Assembly (NCBI GenBank): GCA_019634955.1
Contig: JAHCAK010000010.1
Span: 1 to 64,000, forward strand
Direction of reading: 5' to 3'
DNA length: 64,000 nt
Origin: Burkholderiales bacterium
Lineage (GTDB): Bacteria > Pseudomonadota > Gammaproteobacteria > Burkholderiales > Usitatibacteraceae
Part shown: positions 17,735 through 30,015 of the stretch, one piece after another
How the letters are laid out: the number at the start of each line of letters is the position of its first letter
How positions within the stretch are numbered: the first letter of the stretch is position 1
Made by a program: the position numbers and the translations under genes
The notes under the pieces: generated by a model
Database searches by the model: none
Told to the model about the DNA's origin: nothing
What the model saw: the letters and a program-made list of their open reading frames with translations, nothing else

Positions 17735-17920
17735 ATGAATTCCGCGAAGAAGATCAAGGTGACGCAGGTCAAGGGCCTGCGCGGTGCGCTCGAGGGCCAC
17801 AAGGCCACGGTGCGCGGCCTCGGGCTGCGCCGCATCCGCCACACCGTGGAGCTCGCCGACACCCCGGCGATCCGCGGCATGGTCAACAAGGTGGGCTATC
17901 TCGTGAAAGTCGAGGACTGA
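17735..17920 (+). CDS. rpmD: 50S ribosomal protein L30
   Basis: Small large-subunit protein, 61 aa (E. coli 59). The ATG at 17735 gives [14 protein letters not shown]. The conserved [21 protein letters not shown] covers the centre. The stop is one base before the rplO start codon. Confidence 0.97.
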   Translation: MNSAKKIKVTQVKGLRGALEGHKATVRGLGLRRIRHTVELADTPAIRGMVNKVGYLVKVED

Positions 17921-17921
17921 G

Positions 17922-18356
17922 ATGGAACTCAACACGCTCAAGCCCGCTGCGGGCTCGAAGAAGGCCCGGCGCCGCGTCGGTCGCGGAATCGGCTCGGGGC
18001 TAGGCAAGACCGCCGGCCGCGGCCACAAGGGGCAGAAGTCCCGCGCCGGCGGCTTCCACAAGGTCGGCTTCGAGGGCGGCCAGATGCCGCTGCAGCGCCG
18101 CATGCCGAAGCGCGGCTTCCTCGCCGTCACCATCGACCCCGCGGCCGAGGTGCGCCTGGGCGACCTGCGCAAGGTCGAGGGCGACACCGTCGACCTCGTC
18201 GCGCTCAAGGCCGCCGGCCTCGTCGCCGGCCCCGTGAAGCGCGCCAAGATCATCCTGTCCGGCAAGGTCGAGAAGGCCTTCAAGGTGCAGGGAATCGGCG
18301 TCACCAAGGGCGCGAAGGCCGCCATCGAGGCCGCCGGCGGCTCCGTCGCCGCCTGA
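17922..18356 (+). CDS. rplO: 50S ribosomal protein L15
   Basis: Late-assembly large-subunit protein. 144 aa as in E. coli. The Gly/Arg-rich N-terminal extension ([23 protein letters not shown]) that threads through 23S rRNA is present, as is [18 protein letters not shown]. secY follows after 16 nt. Confidence 0.98.
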   Translation: MELNTLKPAAGSKKARRRVGRGIGSGLGKTAGRGHKGQKSRAGGFHKVGFEGGQMPLQRRMPKRGFLAVTIDPAAEVRLGDLRKVEGDTVDLVALKAAGLVAGPVKRAKIILSGKVEKAFKVQGIGVTKGAKAAIEAAGGSVAA

Positions 18357-18372
18357 CGAAAGGGCGACCGAC

Positions 18373-19692
<1,320 letters not shown>

Positions 19693-19708
19693 GGAGCCGA
19701 CCGCGCAC

Positions 19709-19927
19709 ATGGCCAAGGAAGAGACGATCCAGATGCAGGGGGAGGTCGTGGAGACCCTCCCCAACGCGATGTTCCGGGTGAAGCTCGAGAACGGCCACGT
19801 GGTTCTCGGCCACATCTCCGGGAAGATGCGGATGCACTACATCCGGATCCTGCCGGGCGACAAGGTGACCGTGGAGCTCACGCCGTACGACTTGACCAAG
19901 GCCCGGATCACGTTCCGGGCGAAGTAA
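19709..19927 (+). CDS. infA: translation initiation factor IF-1
   Basis: OB-fold factor that occupies the A site during initiation. 72 aa, as in E. coli, beginning [20 protein letters not shown] and ending [10 protein letters not shown]. Its place between secY and rpmJ is typical of Betaproteobacteria; in E. coli infA lies elsewhere. Confidence 0.98.
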   Translation: MAKEETIQMQGEVVETLPNAMFRVKLENGHVVLGHISGKMRMHYIRILPGDKVTVELTPYDLTKARITFRAK

Positions 19928-19938
19928 GGAGAGGAAAG

Positions 19939-20052
19939 ATGCGAGTTCAGGCTTCCGTCAAGAAAATCTGCCGCAAGTGCAAGATCGTGCGGCGCAAGGG
20001 CGTGGTGCGCGTCATCTGCTCCGACCCGCGCCACAAGCAGCGCCAGGGCTGA
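19939..20052 (+). CDS. rpmJ: 50S ribosomal protein L36 (zinc-binding form)
   Basis: Tiny large-subunit protein, 37 aa, starting [15 protein letters not shown] and ending RHKQRQG. The zinc ribbon is intact: Cys11, Cys14, Cys27 and His32. It is therefore the C+ form, which in other bacteria can be replaced by a zinc-free paralogue under zinc starvation. 11 nt after infA with GGAGAGGAAAG upstream. It closes the spc block, 43 nt before rpsM. Confidence 0.96.
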   Translation: MRVQASVKKICRKCKIVRRKGVVRVICSDPRHKQRQG

Positions 20053-20095
20053 TTTCCGCGGCCCCGTCCAGCACCAGAGAGCGAAGGATAAGCGA

Positions 20096-20464
20096 ATGGC
20101 CCGTATTGCAGGCATCAACATCCCGAACCACCAGCACGCCGCGATCGCGCTGACGGCGATCTACGGCATCGGCCGCGCGCGCGCGCGCGTGATCTGCGAC
20201 GCGGCGGGCGTGAAGCACTCCGCCAAGGTCAAGGACCTCACCGACGGCGAGATGGACAAGCTGCGCGAGCAGGTGGCCCGCTTCGCGGTCGAGGGCGACC
20301 TGCGCCGCGAGACCTCCATGAACATCAAGCGCCTGATGGACCTGGGCTGCTACCGGGGCCTGCGCCACAAGAAGGGCCTTCCGGTCCGCGGCCAGCGCAC
20401 CCGCACCAACGCCCGCACCCGCAAGGGCCCGCGCAAGGCCGTGCGCCTGAGCAAGTCGGCCTGA
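20096..20464 (+). CDS. rpsM: 30S ribosomal protein S13
   Basis: S13 contacts the P-site tRNA and bridges to the large subunit. 122 aa (E. coli 118), starting [14 protein letters not shown]. The C-terminal basic tail [18 protein letters not shown] is conserved. First gene of the alpha block; no separate promoter is evident in the 43-nt gap after rpmJ. Confidence 0.98.
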   Translation: MARIAGINIPNHQHAAIALTAIYGIGRARARVICDAAGVKHSAKVKDLTDGEMDKLREQVARFAVEGDLRRETSMNIKRLMDLGCYRGLRHKKGLPVRGQRTRTNARTRKGPRKAVRLSKSA

Positions 20465-20492
20465 CCCACAGACGAATCGAGGAACCACCAGC

Positions 20493-20885
20493 ATGGCCAA
20501 ACCTGCCGCCACGCGAGTCCGCAAGAAGGCGAAGAAGAACGTGTCCGAGGGCATCGCGCACGTTCACGCCTCCTTCAACAACACGATCATCACGATCACC
20601 GACCGCCAGGGCAACGCGCTCTCCTGGGCGACCTCGGGCGGCGCGGGCTTCAAGGGCTCGCGCAAGTCCACGCCCTTCGCGGCGCAGGTCGCCGCGGAGG
20701 CCGCCGGCCGCGCGGCGATGGAATGCGGCGTGAAGAACCTCGAGGTCCGCATCAAGGGCCCCGGCCCCGGCCGCGAGTCCGCCGTCCGCGCGCTCAACGC
20801 CCTCGGCCTCAAGATTCTTTCGATCGCCGACGTGACGCCGGTGCCGCACAACGGCTGCCGCCCGCCGAAGCGGCGGCGGATGTAA
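20493..20885 (+). CDS. rpsK: 30S ribosomal protein S11
   Basis: S11 lies on the small-subunit platform. 130 aa (E. coli 129). [21 protein letters not shown] and the C-terminal [17 protein letters not shown], containing the Asn-Gly often converted to isoaspartate in E. coli, are present. 28 nt after rpsM. Confidence 0.98.
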   Translation: MAKPAATRVRKKAKKNVSEGIAHVHASFNNTIITITDRQGNALSWATSGGAGFKGSRKSTPFAAQVAAEAAGRAAMECGVKNLEVRIKGPGPGRESAVRALNALGLKILSIADVTPVPHNGCRPPKRRRM

Positions 20886-20914
20886 CGAGACCGACGAGAA
20901 CACAGGAAGACACC

Positions 20915-21535
<621 letters not shown>

Positions 21536-21599
21536 GCGCTGCCGGGCAGCACCGGCAGAAGGCTCGCTCCCTCAACCGACACTGGCAGAGGCCCCACGC

Positions 21600-22577
21600 A
21601 TGCAAAGCAATGCCACGAATTTCCTGAAGCCCCGCATCATCGACGTGCAGAACCTCTCCCCCACCCACGCGAAGGTGGTGATGGAGCCGTTCGAGCGCGG
21701 CTACGGGCACACGCTCGGCAACGCCCTGCGCCGCATCCTGCTTTCCTCGATGCCCGGCTACGCGGCGACCGAGGTGAAGATCGCGGGCGTCCTGCACGAG
21801 TACTCGACGATCGAGGGCGTGCAGGAGGACGTCGTCGACGTGCTCCTGAACCTCAAGGGCATCGTCATGAAGCTGCACGGCCGCGGCGAGGTGACCCTCA
21901 AGCTCAAGAAGGAAAAGCCCGGCCCGGTCACGGCCGCCGACATCGAGCAGACGCACGACATCGAGATCATCAACCCCGACCACCTCATCGCCCACATCAC
22001 GCAGGGCGGCAAGCTCGACATGACGGTGAAGGTCGAGAAGGGCCGCGGATACGTGCCCGCGACCTCGCGCCGGTCCGAGGATTCGCGCGCCATCGGCGCG
22101 ATCCTGCTCGACGCCTCGTTCAGCCCGATCCGCAGGGTGAGCTACCAGGTCGAGAGCGCCCGCGTCGAGCAGCGCACCGACCTCGACCGCCTCGTGATCG
22201 ACATCGAGACCAATGGCGTGATCGAGCCCGAGGAGGCCGTGCGGTACGCCGCGAGCGTGCTCGTGGACCAGCTCTCGGTCTTCGCCTCGCTCCAGTCCAC
22301 CAGCGAGGAGCGCGTCGAGAGCGCCCAGCCGCAGGTCGACCCGATCCTGCTGCAGCCGGTCGACGACCTTGAGCTCACGGTGCGCTCGGCCAACTGCCTC
22401 AAGGCCGAGAACATCTACTACATCGGCGACCTCATCCAGCGCACCGAGAACGAGCTGCTGAAGACGCCCAACCTCGGCCGCAAGTCGCTCAACGAGATCA
22501 AGGAAGTGCTCGCGTCCAAGGGCCTCACCCTGGGCATGAAGCTCGAGAACTGGCCCGTCGCCGGGCTCACGAAGTGA
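21600..22577 (+). CDS. rpoA: RNA polymerase subunit alpha
   Basis: Alpha subunit that scaffolds RNA polymerase assembly and contacts UP elements and activators. 325 aa (E. coli 329). The N-terminal dimerisation domain has [21 protein letters not shown]. The C-terminal domain begins near residue 245 with [11 protein letters not shown]-like sequence ([16 protein letters not shown]), including the residues that bind DNA. 64 nt after rpsD. Confidence 0.99.
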   Translation: MQSNATNFLKPRIIDVQNLSPTHAKVVMEPFERGYGHTLGNALRRILLSSMPGYAATEVKIAGVLHEYSTIEGVQEDVVDVLLNLKGIVMKLHGRGEVTLKLKKEKPGPVTAADIEQTHDIEIINPDHLIAHITQGGKLDMTVKVEKGRGYVPATSRRSEDSRAIGAILLDASFSPIRRVSYQVESARVEQRTDLDRLVIDIETNGVIEPEEAVRYAASVLVDQLSVFASLQSTSEERVESAQPQVDPILLQPVDDLELTVRSANCLKAENIYYIGDLIQRTENELLKTPNLGRKSLNEIKEVLASKGLTLGMKLENWPVAGLTK

Positions 22578-22596
22578 CGGCGCGGTAGCTCGCGCC

Positions 22597-22648
22597 GTCG
22601 TCCCCGGGTCGCCGGGGATCCAGCCGTCATCCCCGTTTCGACGGGGAT
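22597..22648. repeat. tandem REP-like palindromes between rpoA and rplQ
   Basis: Two related units lie side by side: GTCGTCCCCGGGTCGCCGGGGATCC-type (from 22597) and GTCATCCCCG...CGGGGATG (to 22650). The second is a perfect 8-bp stem, ATCCCCGT (22629-22636) and ACGGGGAT (22641-22648), with a TTCG loop. This resembles the CGTCATCCCCG extragenic palindromes spread through many proteobacterial genomes. They sit inside an operon and will be in the transcript. Confidence 0.55.
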
Positions 22649-22710
22649 GCGTTCCGCAACCACAATACCAACAAGGCCGCACAGGCCAAGAGATCGAAAG
22701 GAATCGAACC

Positions 22711-23109
22711 ATGCGCCACCGCCACGGGCTTCGCAAGCTCAACCGCACCAGCAGCCATCGCCTCGCGATGCTGCGCAACATGACCGTCTCGCTGCTGAAG
22801 CACGAGGCCATCCGCACGACGCTGCCGAAGGCGAAGGAGCTTCGCCGCGTGGCCGAGCCGATCATCACGCTGGGCAAGAACCCGACGCTCGCCAACAAGC
22901 GCCTCGCGTTCGACCGCCTGCGCGACCGCGACATGGTCGTGAAGCTCTTCGAGGAGCTGGGCCCCCGCTACAAGACCCGCAACGGCGGGTACCTGCGCAT
23001 CCTCAAGTGGGGCTTCCGGCAGGGCGACAACGCGCCCATGGCGCTGGTCGAGCTGATGGACCGCCCCGAGCCGAAGGAAGACGCCGGCAAGGAAGAGAAG
23101 GCGGCCTGA
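22711..23109 (+). CDS. rplQ: 50S ribosomal protein L17
   Basis: Large-subunit protein near the tunnel exit. 132 aa (E. coli 127). It starts [17 protein letters not shown] and contains [20 protein letters not shown]. The C-terminal tail is acidic and lysine-rich, as often seen. Last gene of the ribosomal supercluster, separated from rpoA by 133 nt that contain the REP-like units, and followed by stem-loops. Confidence 0.98.
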   Translation: MRHRHGLRKLNRTSSHRLAMLRNMTVSLLKHEAIRTTLPKAKELRRVAEPIITLGKNPTLANKRLAFDRLRDRDMVVKLFEELGPRYKTRNGGYLRILKWGFRQGDNAPMALVELMDRPEPKEDAGKEEKAA

Positions 23110-23136
23110 CCGGCCGGCTGCGCCGGTCACCGCGAA

Positions 23137-23162
23137 GAAGGCCGGCCTGCGGGTCGGCCTTC
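23137..23162. terminator. stem-loop between rplQ and the glycerate kinase gene
   Basis: GAAGGCCGGCC (23137-23147), loop TGCG, GGTCGGCCTTC (23152-23162) forms an 11-bp stem with one G-T pair between two convergent genes. A second stem, GACCGGC/GCCGGTC, overlaps the rplQ stop. There is no long T-run (only GCGTTT), so it may be a weak or bidirectional terminator. Confidence 0.55.
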
Positions 23163-23175
23163 GCGTTTCCGGGCC

Positions 23176-24450
23176 CTAGAGGACGAGGATGATGCGGAAG
23201 TCGTTCACGTTCGTGCGCGTGGGGCCGGTCACGACGAGATCCTCCAGCGCCGAGAAGAACCCGTAGCCGTCGTTTTCGGCGAGCATGCGCCGCGGGTCCA
23301 TCCCGCGCCCCGCCGCGCGGGCAAGGGTGTCGGGCGCGACCACCGCGCCCGCGTTCGACTCCGCACCGTCGATCCCGTCGGTGTCCGCGGCGAGCGCCCA
23401 CGCTTCCGCGACGCCGCCCATCTCGATGGCGAGCGACAGGAGGAACTCGCTGCACCTCCCCCCCTTGCCCTTTCCCCGCAGCGTGACCGTCGTCTCTCCT
23501 CCCGAGATCACCGCCACGGGCGGCCGGAAGGGGTGGGCGTGCGCCCGCAGCTGCCGCGCGATCGCGGCGTGGACCTTCGCGACCTCCCGCGATTCCCCGG
23601 TGACGCTGTCGCCCAGCACCATCGGGGTGATGCCGCGCGCCTGCACGAACGCCGCCGCCGCCATCAGGCTCGCGTGCGCGGTGGCGATGACCCGGACGTC
23701 GGAGCGCTCGAACCCCGGGTCGCCCGGCTTGGGCGTCTCCGGGATCGCGCCGGCGGCGCCGCGGGCGAGGTGCGCCGCGACCGACGGGGGCGGCCTCACG
23801 CCCCAGCCATCGAGGATCGCCAGGGCGTCGCCATGGGTCGTCGGGTCGGGAGAGCACGGCCCGGAGGCGATGTGGGTGGGATCGTCGCCCGTCACGTCCG
23901 AGATCACCAGCGCGACGACGCGCGCGCGGGTGGCGAGCGCGAGCCGCCCCCCCTGGATGGCCGAGAGGTGCTTGCGCACCGTGTTCATGTCCTGGATGGG
24001 CGCCCCGCTCGCGAGGAGCTCGCGGGTGACCGCCTTGAGGTCGGCCATGGGAATGCCCTCGACGGGCAGCGACAGCAGGCTCGAGCCGCCGCCCGACACG
24101 AGCACCAGCAGGAGGTCGTCCTCGCCGAGGCCGCGGGCGCGCGCGAGGATGTCGCGGGCGGCCGCCTCCCCGGCCTCGTCGGGCACCGGATGGCCCGCCT
24201 CCACCACGCGGATGCGCCGCGTCGGCGCGCCATGCCCGTAGCGAGTGATGACGATTCCCTCGAGGGGCGCCGCCTCGGGCCAGCCCGCCTCCACGGCCGC
24301 GGCCATGGCTGCCGCGGCCTTCCCTGCGCCGACCACGAGCGTCCTTCCCGCGGGCGGCGGCGGCAGGTGGCGCGGCACGATCCGCAGCGGGTCGGCGGCC
24401 GCGAGCGCCGCGCGGAAGCTGCCCAGCAGGATGTCGCGGGGCGCGCTCAT
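23176..24450 (-). CDS. glycerate 2-kinase (GckA/TtuD, MOFRL family)
   Basis: Predicted to phosphorylate D-glycerate to 2-phosphoglycerate, feeding glyoxylate- or tartrate-derived carbon into glycolysis. 424 aa, normal for the family. The N-terminal DUF4147 domain has [12 protein letters not shown] (about 38-50), the phosphate loop [13 protein letters not shown] (about 117) and [10 protein letters not shown]. The C-terminal MOFRL domain has [18 protein letters not shown] and [11 protein letters not shown]. Its ATG overlaps the uvrA stop by 4 nt, so it is coupled to uvrA, an odd partner. A class V aminotransferase at the window end may belong to the same glyoxylate metabolism, but it is 40 kb away. 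Confidence 0.92.
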   Translation of the reverse strand: MSAPRDILLGSFRAALAAADPLRIVPRHLPPPPAGRTLVVGAGKAAAAMAAAVEAGWPEAAPLEGIVITRYGHGAPTRRIRVVEAGHPVPDEAGEAAARDILARARGLGEDDLLLVLVSGGGSSLLSLPVEGIPMADLKAVTRELLASGAPIQDMNTVRKHLSAIQGGRLALATRARVVALVISDVTGDDPTHIASGPCSPDPTTHGDALAILDGWGVRPPPSVAAHLARGAAGAIPETPKPGDPGFERSDVRVIATAHASLMAAAAFVQARGITPMVLGDSVTGESREVAKVHAAIARQLRAHAHPFRPPVAVISGGETTVTLRGKGKGGRCSEFLLSLAIEMGGVAEAWALAADTDGIDGAESNAGAVVAPDTLARAAGRGMDPRRMLAENDGYGFFSALEDLVVTGPTRTNVNDFRIILVL

Positions 24451-27290
24451 GCCGCCGCCTTGCGCCGCTTCGCGGCGGCGAGCGCAGGCGCGAGGAAGCG
24501 GCCGGTGAAGCTCGCCGGCACGGCGGCGATGTCCTCCGGCGTCCCCTCGGCGATCACGCGGCCCCCGCCGTCGCCGCCCTCGGGGCCCAGGTCGACCACC
24601 CAGTCGGCGGTCTTGATCACGTCGAGATTGTGCTCGATGACGACCACCGTGTTGCCGTGGTCCCGCAGCCGGTTCAGGACGCGCAGGAGCATGTCGATGT
24701 CGTGGAAGTGGAGCCCTGTGGTGGGTTCATCGAGGATGAAGAGCGTCCTGCCGGTGTCGCGCTTGGACAGCTCGAGGGCGAGCTTCACGCGCTGCGCCTC
24801 GCCGCCGGAGAGCGTGGTGGCGCTCTGGCCCAGCCGCACGTAGCCGAGGCCCACCTCGATCAGCGTCTGCAGCTTCCTCGCGATGGCGGGCACCGCCGAG
24901 AAGAGCTCGAGCGCTGCCTCGACCGTCATGTCGAGCACCTCGCAGATGCTGCGCCCGCGGTAGTGGACCTCGAGCGTCTCGCGGTTGTAGCGCTTGCCGT
25001 GGCAGAGGTCGCAGGTCACGTAGACGTCGGGCAGGAAGTGCATCTCCACCTTGATCACTCCGTCGCCCTGGCAGGCCTCGCAGCGCCCGCCCTTCACGTT
25101 GAACGAGAAGCGGCCGGGGCCGTAGCCGCGCGCGCGCGACTCCGGCGTCCCGGCGAAGAGGTCGCGGATCGGCGTGAACAGCCCGGTGTAGGTCGCCGGA
25201 TTGGAGCGCGGCGTGCGGCCGATTGGGCTCTGGTCGACGTTGATCACCTTGTCGAAGTGGTCGAGACCCTCGATCGACTCGTGCTCGGCAGGCTCCGTCG
25301 AGGCGCCGTAGAGGTGCCTCGCGGCGGAGGCGTAGAGCGTGTCGTTGATGAGCGTGGACTTCCCCGACCCGGAGACGCCCGTCACGCAGACGAGCAGGCC
25401 CACGGGAATGTCGACGGTGACGCCCTTCAGGTTGTTGCCTCGCGCGCCGGCGACCCTCAGCACCCGGGACGCGTCGCGGCGGTGGCGCTTCGAGGGCGCG
25501 GCGATGGCCCGGCGCCCGGACAGGTACTGCCCCGTGAGGGAGGCGGGATTGCGTTCGATCTCGGTGGGCGTGCCCTGGGCGACGACCTCGCCGCCGTGCT
25601 CGCCCGCCCCGGGGCCCATGTCGACGACGTGGTCGGCCGCGTGGATGGCCTCCTCGTCGTGTTCGACCACGATCACCGAGTTGCCCAGGTCGCGAAGTCG
25701 CTTCAGCGTGTCGATGAGGCGCGCGTTGTCCCGCTGGTGCAGCCCGATGGAGGGCTCGTCCAGCACGTACATCACGCCGGTGAGTCCCGAGCCGATCTGG
25801 CTCGCAAGGCGGATGCGCTGCGCCTCCCCGCCGGAGAGCGTGTCGGCCGAGCGCGTGAGGGAGAGGTAATCGAGCCCCACGTCGTTGAGGAAGCGGATGC
25901 GGTTGGCGATCTCGTGCAGGATCTTCTCCGCGATGGCCTGCCGGTTGCCGGCCAGCGTGAGATCGGCGAAGAAGGGCTGGGCCTCCTTGAGCGGCATCGC
26001 CGAGACCTCGTGGATCGAACGGCCCGCCACGAGGACGTGCCGCGCCTCGCGGCGAAGGCGCGCCCCGCCGCAGTCCGGGCAGGCGCGGTTGTTCAGGTAC
26101 TTCGCGAGCTCCTCCTTCACGGCGGCGGAGTCGGTCTCGCGGTAGCGGCGCTCGAGGTTGGGCAGGATTCCCTCGAACGGATGCTCGCGCGTGGACGCCT
26201 TGCCCCTCTCGCCTGGGTAGCGGAAGGCGATTGCCTCCTCGCCGGAACCTTCCAGGACCACCGCCTGCGCGCGCGGTGGCAGCTCCTCGAAGGGCGTCTC
26301 GACGTCGAAGCCGTAGTGCTGCGCGAGGGAAGCCAGCATCGAGAAGTAGAACTGGTTCCTGCGGTCCCAGCCGCGAATGGCCCCGCCGGCGAGCGAGAGG
26401 TGCGGGAAGGCGACCACGCGCCGCGGGTCGAAGAAGGTCACCTGCCCGAGGCCGTCGCAGCGCGGGCAGGCGCCCATCGGGTTGTTGAACGAGAAGAGCC
26501 GCGGCTCCAGCTCGGGAAGCGAATAGCTGCAGAGCGGGCAGGCGAAGCGCGCCGAGAAGGCGTGCTCCGCGCCGGTGTCCATCTCGAGGGCCACGGCGCG
26601 GCCGTCGGCGTGCCGCAGCGCCGTCTCGAAGGACTCCGCCAGGCGCTGCTTCGCGTCGGCCTGCGCCTTGAGGCGGTCGACCACGATCTCCACCGTGTGC
26701 TTGCGGTTCCGGTCGAGCTTGGGCAAGCGGTCGATCTCGTGCACCTCGCCGTTGATGCGCAGCCGGACGAAGCCCTGCGAGCGCAGCTCCTCGAAGAGCT
26801 CCGCCTGCTCGCCCTTGCGGCCCGTGACGAGGGGGGCGAGCACCATCACGCGGATGCCCTCGGGCAGCGCCAGCACGTGGTCGACCATCTGCGAGACGCT
26901 CTGCGCGGAGAGCGCCAGGCCGTGGTCCGGGCAGTGGGGCTCGCCGACGCGGGCGAAGAGCAGCCTCAGGTAGTCGTGGATCTCCGTCACCGTGCCGACG
27001 GTCGAGCGCGGGTTGTGCGAGGTCGCCTTCTGCTCGATCGAGATCGCGGGCGACAGCCCCTCGATCAGGTCGACGTCGGGCTTCTCCATGAGCTGCAGGA
27101 ACTGCCGGGCGTAGGCCGACAGCGACTCGACGTAGCGCCGCTGCCCCTCGGCGTAGAGCGTGTCGAAGGCGAGCGAGCTCTTCCCGGAGCCCGACAGCCC
27201 CGTGATCACCACGAGGCGGTCCCTCGGGATGTCGAGGTGGACGTTCCTCAGGTTGTGGGTCCGCGCGCCGCGGATTCGGATGTGGTCCAT
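24447..27290 (-). CDS. uvrA: excinuclease ABC subunit A
   Basis: Damage-sensing ATPase of nucleotide excision repair, acting with UvrB. 947 aa (E. coli 940). Two ABC modules are visible: Walker [10 protein letters not shown] at about 31-39 and GVSGSGKST in the C-terminal half, with two LSGGEAQR signatures. Zinc fingers are CPLC...CPRC and CEAC...CDLC. It is divergent from the MFS gene and followed by the overlapping glycerate kinase. Divergent uvrA and MFS/ssb is a common betaproteobacterial layout. Confidence 0.99.
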   Translation of the reverse strand: MDHIRIRGARTHNLRNVHLDIPRDRLVVITGLSGSGKSSLAFDTLYAEGQRRYVESLSAYARQFLQLMEKPDVDLIEGLSPAISIEQKATSHNPRSTVGTVTEIHDYLRLLFARVGEPHCPDHGLALSAQSVSQMVDHVLALPEGIRVMVLAPLVTGRKGEQAELFEELRSQGFVRLRINGEVHEIDRLPKLDRNRKHTVEIVVDRLKAQADAKQRLAESFETALRHADGRAVALEMDTGAEHAFSARFACPLCSYSLPELEPRLFSFNNPMGACPRCDGLGQVTFFDPRRVVAFPHLSLAGGAIRGWDRRNQFYFSMLASLAQHYGFDVETPFEELPPRAQAVVLEGSGEEAIAFRYPGERGKASTREHPFEGILPNLERRYRETDSAAVKEELAKYLNNRACPDCGGARLRREARHVLVAGRSIHEVSAMPLKEAQPFFADLTLAGNRQAIAEKILHEIANRIRFLNDVGLDYLSLTRSADTLSGGEAQRIRLASQIGSGLTGVMYVLDEPSIGLHQRDNARLIDTLKRLRDLGNSVIVVEHDEEAIHAADHVVDMGPGAGEHGGEVVAQGTPTEIERNPASLTGQYLSGRRAIAAPSKRHRRDASRVLRVAGARGNNLKGVTVDIPVGLLVCVTGVSGSGKSTLINDTLYASAARHLYGASTEPAEHESIEGLDHFDKVINVDQSPIGRTPRSNPATYTGLFTPIRDLFAGTPESRARGYGPGRFSFNVKGGRCEACQGDGVIKVEMHFLPDVYVTCDLCHGKRYNRETLEVHYRGRSICEVLDMTVEAALELFSAVPAIARKLQTLIEVGLGYVRLGQSATTLSGGEAQRVKLALELSKRDTGRTLFILDEPTTGLHFHDIDMLLRVLNRLRDHGNTVVVIEHNLDVIKTADWVVDLGPEGGDGGGRVIAEGTPEDIAAVPASFTGRFLAPALAAAKRRKAAA

Positions 27291-27342
27291 GGGTCGAGGG
27301 TTCGGGGCCCTGCCGGCCAGGCGGCGCGGGAGGGCAATCTGC

Positions 27343-27348
27343 TAATAT
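27343..27348. promoter_or_regulatory. shared -10-like element between uvrA and the MFS gene
   Basis: The divergent gap (27291-27402) contains one AT-rich spot. Read on the plus strand it is TGCTAATAT, an extended -10 form; on the minus strand it is TATATT. It could serve either gene or both. No good -35 is visible for either direction. I see no LexA box in this gap. Confidence 0.3.
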
Positions 27349-27402
27349 ACCCGAGCGTCCTTTCCCGTTCGAACCCCCCATTTGGCCCCGTCTCCTGCCC
27401 GC

Positions 27403-28605
27403 ATGAGCGCCCGGGAGCTCCGGGCGAGCTTTTCGCTCGCCTCGATCTTCGGGCTGAGACTCTTCGGGATGTTCATCATCCTGCCCGTCTTCGCGCTCTA
27501 CGCCGAGCGCCTGCCGGGCTGGAACCTCACGCTCGTGGGCATCGCCCTGGGCGCGTACGGCCTCACCCAGGCGATCCTGCAGATCCCCTTCGGGTGGGCC
27601 TCCGACCGCCTCGGCCGCAAGCCCGTGCTGTTCGCCGGCCTCGTCGTGTTCGCCGCCGGCAGCGCCCTCTGCGCCGTCGCCGAGTCGCCGTGGGCCGTGA
27701 TCCTGGGGCGCACGATCCAGGGCGCCGGGGCCATCTCCGGGGTGGCGATCGCGATGGCCGGCGACCTCACCCGCCCCTCCCAGCGCACCAAGGCGATGGC
27801 CATCATCGGCTCGACCATCGGGGTGGCCTTCGCGGGGTCCTTCGTGGCGGCGCCCTTTCTCAAGAACGCGATCGGGGTTCCGGGCATCTTCGCCCTGACC
27901 GGCGCGCTCGCCCTCGCCGCCGTGGCCATCGTCGCGTGGGTCGTGCCCGACCCGCCGCCGCGTCGCCACGGGGAGGTGGCGGTGCCGTTCCGCGAGGTGC
28001 TGCGCGACCCCGAGCTCGCGCGGCTCAATGTCGGCATCTTCGCCCTGCACGCCGTGCTGATGGCGCTCTTCGTCGTCGTTCCGCTTTCGCTGGTGCGCTC
28101 CGGGCTGCCTTCCGCCGAGCACTGGGGGATGTACCTCGGCGCCGTGGGAACCGGGTTCGTGCTCATGCTTCCCTTCGTGGCCGTGCGCCGGATCGCGCGG
28201 CACGAGCGCGCCGTCTTCCTCGGTGCCGTCGCGGTGCTGGCGGCGGGCATCGCCGTGCTCGCGGTCTCCGCAGACCGGCTCCCGCTGCTCGCGACCGGGC
28301 TTGTCATCTTTTTCGCCGCCTTCAACGTTCTAGAGGCGAAGCTGCCCGCGCTCGTGTCCAAGGCGGCGCCGCCATCGGCCAAGGGGGCCGCCTCGGGCGT
28401 CTACTCGAGCGTGCAGTTCCTGGGCACCTTCGTCGGCGGCGCCGCCGGCGGCGCCATCGCCCAGCACTTCGGGCCCGTGGCGGTGCTCGCCGCGTGCCTC
28501 GCCGTCACCGCCGCGTGGCTCGCGGCGGCCTGGCCCATGCGGGAGCCCTCCGAACGCGGGGCGGACGCGCACAATACGAACGAGCCCCACGCAACCAACC
28601 CCTGA
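27403..28605 (+). CDS. MFS transporter
   Basis: Inner-membrane major facilitator, 400 aa from the ATG at 27403 ([14 protein letters not shown]); a TTG seven codons earlier is an alternative start. About 12 hydrophobic segments. The loop 2-3 motif is [13 protein letters not shown], the standard MFS signature. The substrate is unknown; family members in this uvrA/ssb position are usually called YceL/YajR-like or drug-efflux-like. ssb starts 16 nt after the stop, so the two may share a transcript. Confidence 0.9.
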   Translation: MSARELRASFSLASIFGLRLFGMFIILPVFALYAERLPGWNLTLVGIALGAYGLTQAILQIPFGWASDRLGRKPVLFAGLVVFAAGSALCAVAESPWAVILGRTIQGAGAISGVAIAMAGDLTRPSQRTKAMAIIGSTIGVAFAGSFVAAPFLKNAIGVPGIFALTGALALAAVAIVAWVVPDPPPRRHGEVAVPFREVLRDPELARLNVGIFALHAVLMALFVVVPLSLVRSGLPSAEHWGMYLGAVGTGFVLMLPFVAVRRIARHERAVFLGAVAVLAAGIAVLAVSADRLPLLATGLVIFFAAFNVLEAKLPALVSKAAPPSAKGAASGVYSSVQFLGTFVGGAAGGAIAQHFGPVAVLAACLAVTAAWLAAAWPMREPSERGADAHNTNEPHATNP

Positions 28606-28621
28606 CCCCGGGAGACAACCC

Positions 28622-29077
28622 ATGGCATCCGTGAACAAGGTAATCCTCATCGGCAACCTCGGCCGCGATCCCGAGACCCGCTACATGCCCGACGGCGGCG
28701 CCGTCGCCAACGTGTCGATCGCGACGACCGATACGTGGAAGGACAAGAACGGCGAGAAGCAGGAGAAGACCGAATGGCACCGCGTGGCGTTCTTCGGCAA
28801 GCTCGCGGAGATCGCCGGCGAGTACCTGAAGAAGGGCAGCCAGGTCTACGTCGAGGGCCGCCTGCAGACGCGCAAGTGGCAGGACAAGGACGGGCAGGAC
28901 AAGTACACCACCGAGATCATCGCCGACCGCATGCAGATGCTGGGCTCGCGCCAGGGCATGGGCGGCGGCGACCGCGAGGGCGGCGGCGAGCGCGAGTCCT
29001 CGCGCCCGGCGGCGAAGCCCGCGGGCAAGCCGGCCGGCTCCAAGTTCGACGATTTCGAGGACGACATTCCGTTCTAG
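28622..29077 (+). CDS. ssb: single-stranded DNA-binding protein
   Basis: Binds and protects ssDNA in replication, repair and recombination. 151 aa. The OB fold covers about residues 1-110 ([36 protein letters not shown]). A Gly/Arg/Ala/Pro linker follows, and the C-terminal tip DDFEDDIPF is the docking peptide for partner proteins. It lies close to uvrA, the usual gene neighbourhood. Confidence 0.98.
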   Translation: MASVNKVILIGNLGRDPETRYMPDGGAVANVSIATTDTWKDKNGEKQEKTEWHRVAFFGKLAEIAGEYLKKGSQVYVEGRLQTRKWQDKDGQDKYTTEIIADRMQMLGSRQGMGGGDREGGGERESSRPAAKPAGKPAGSKFDDFEDDIPF

Positions 29078-29106
29078 CGCCCCGCGTGCCGGCCGCGCGC
29101 TGCCGG

Positions 29107-29112
29107 TAGAAT
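29107..29112 (+). promoter_or_regulatory. -10 element ahead of htpX
   Basis: TAGAAT in the context CCGGTAGAATGCC lies 34 nt before the htpX ATG. The -35 region is GC-rich without a clear match. Same hexamer as the spc, zur-type and mgtE -10 candidates. Confidence 0.35.
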
Positions 29113-29145
29113 GCCCCCTCACACGCTCCTCCACGGGTGGACGCC

Positions 29146-30015
29146 ATGAAACGCATCGTTCTGTTCCTCGTCACGAACCTCGCGGTGATGCTCGTGCTCT
29201 CCGTCACGCTCAGCGTGCTGGGCGTGAACCGGTTCCTCGCGGCCGATGGCCTCAACGTCGGCATGCTCGTCGTGTTCTCGGCGGTCGTGGGCTTCACGGG
29301 CGCGTTCATCTCGCTGCTCATGTCGAAGACCATGGCCAAGTGGTCCACGGGCGCCCAGGTGATCGACGCGCCCGCCAGCGCCGACGAGCAGTGGCTCGTG
29401 GGCACCGTCCGCCGGCTCGCCGACAAGGCCGGGATCGGCATGCCCGAGGTGGCGGTCTACGAGGGCGAGCCCAACGCCTTCGCCACGGGCGCCTTCCGCG
29501 ACTCCTCCCTCGTGGCCGTGTCCACCGGGCTGCTGCGCTCGATGACCAAGGAGGAGATCGAGGCCGTTCTCGCGCACGAGGTGGCGCACGTCGCCAACGG
29601 CGACATGGTCACGCTCACGCTCATCCAGGGCGTCGTGAACACCTTCGTGGTCTTCCTTGCGAGGATCGTCGGCTACCTGGTCGACAAGGTGGTGTTCAAG
29701 ACCGAGCGCGGCGTCGGGCCCGGCTACTACGTGACGGTCATCGTCTGCGAGATCGTCTTCGGGATACTGGCCTCGATCATCGTCGCCTGGTTCTCGCGCC
29801 AGCGCGAGTTCCGCGCGGATGCCGGCGCGGCCGCCTACATGGGCACCCCGCGTCCCATGGTCGCGGCGCTGCGCCGCCTCGGCGGCATCGAGCCCGGGGA
29901 GCTGCCCAAGGCGTTCCAGTCCTCGGGCATCTCCGACAAGCCCGGCTTCATGGCGCTCTTCTCCACGCACCCGCCCATCGAGGCGCGCATCGCCGCCCTC
30001 GAGTCGCGGGGTTGA
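29146..30015 (+). CDS. htpX: membrane metalloprotease HtpX
   Basis: Zinc-dependent inner-membrane protease of membrane protein quality control, working alongside FtsH. 289 aa from the ATG at 29146 ([15 protein letters not shown]), which matches the family; a GTG three codons earlier is possible. Two N-terminal membrane segments, the HEVAH motif at 144-148, two more hydrophobic segments and the third ligand region [10 protein letters not shown]. The next gene's TTG start overlaps its stop by 4 nt. Confidence 0.97.
   Translation: MKRIVLFLVTNLAVMLVLSVTLSVLGVNRFLAADGLNVGMLVVFSAVVGFTGAFISLLMSKTMAKWSTGAQVIDAPASADEQWLVGTVRRLADKAGIGMPEVAVYEGEPNAFATGAFRDSSLVAVSTGLLRSMTKEEIEAVLAHEVAHVANGDMVTLTLIQGVVNTFVVFLARIVGYLVDKVVFKTERGVGPGYYVTVIVCEIVFGILASIIVAWFSRQREFRADAGAAAYMGTPRPMVAALRRLGGIEPGELPKAFQSSGISDKPGFMALFSTHPPIEARIAALESRG

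Noticed and set aside
24630-28634. 1334-codon open frame on the plus strand opposite uvrA and beyond
   Set aside because: Antisense to uvrA and out of frame with the MFS gene; composition only, no family features.
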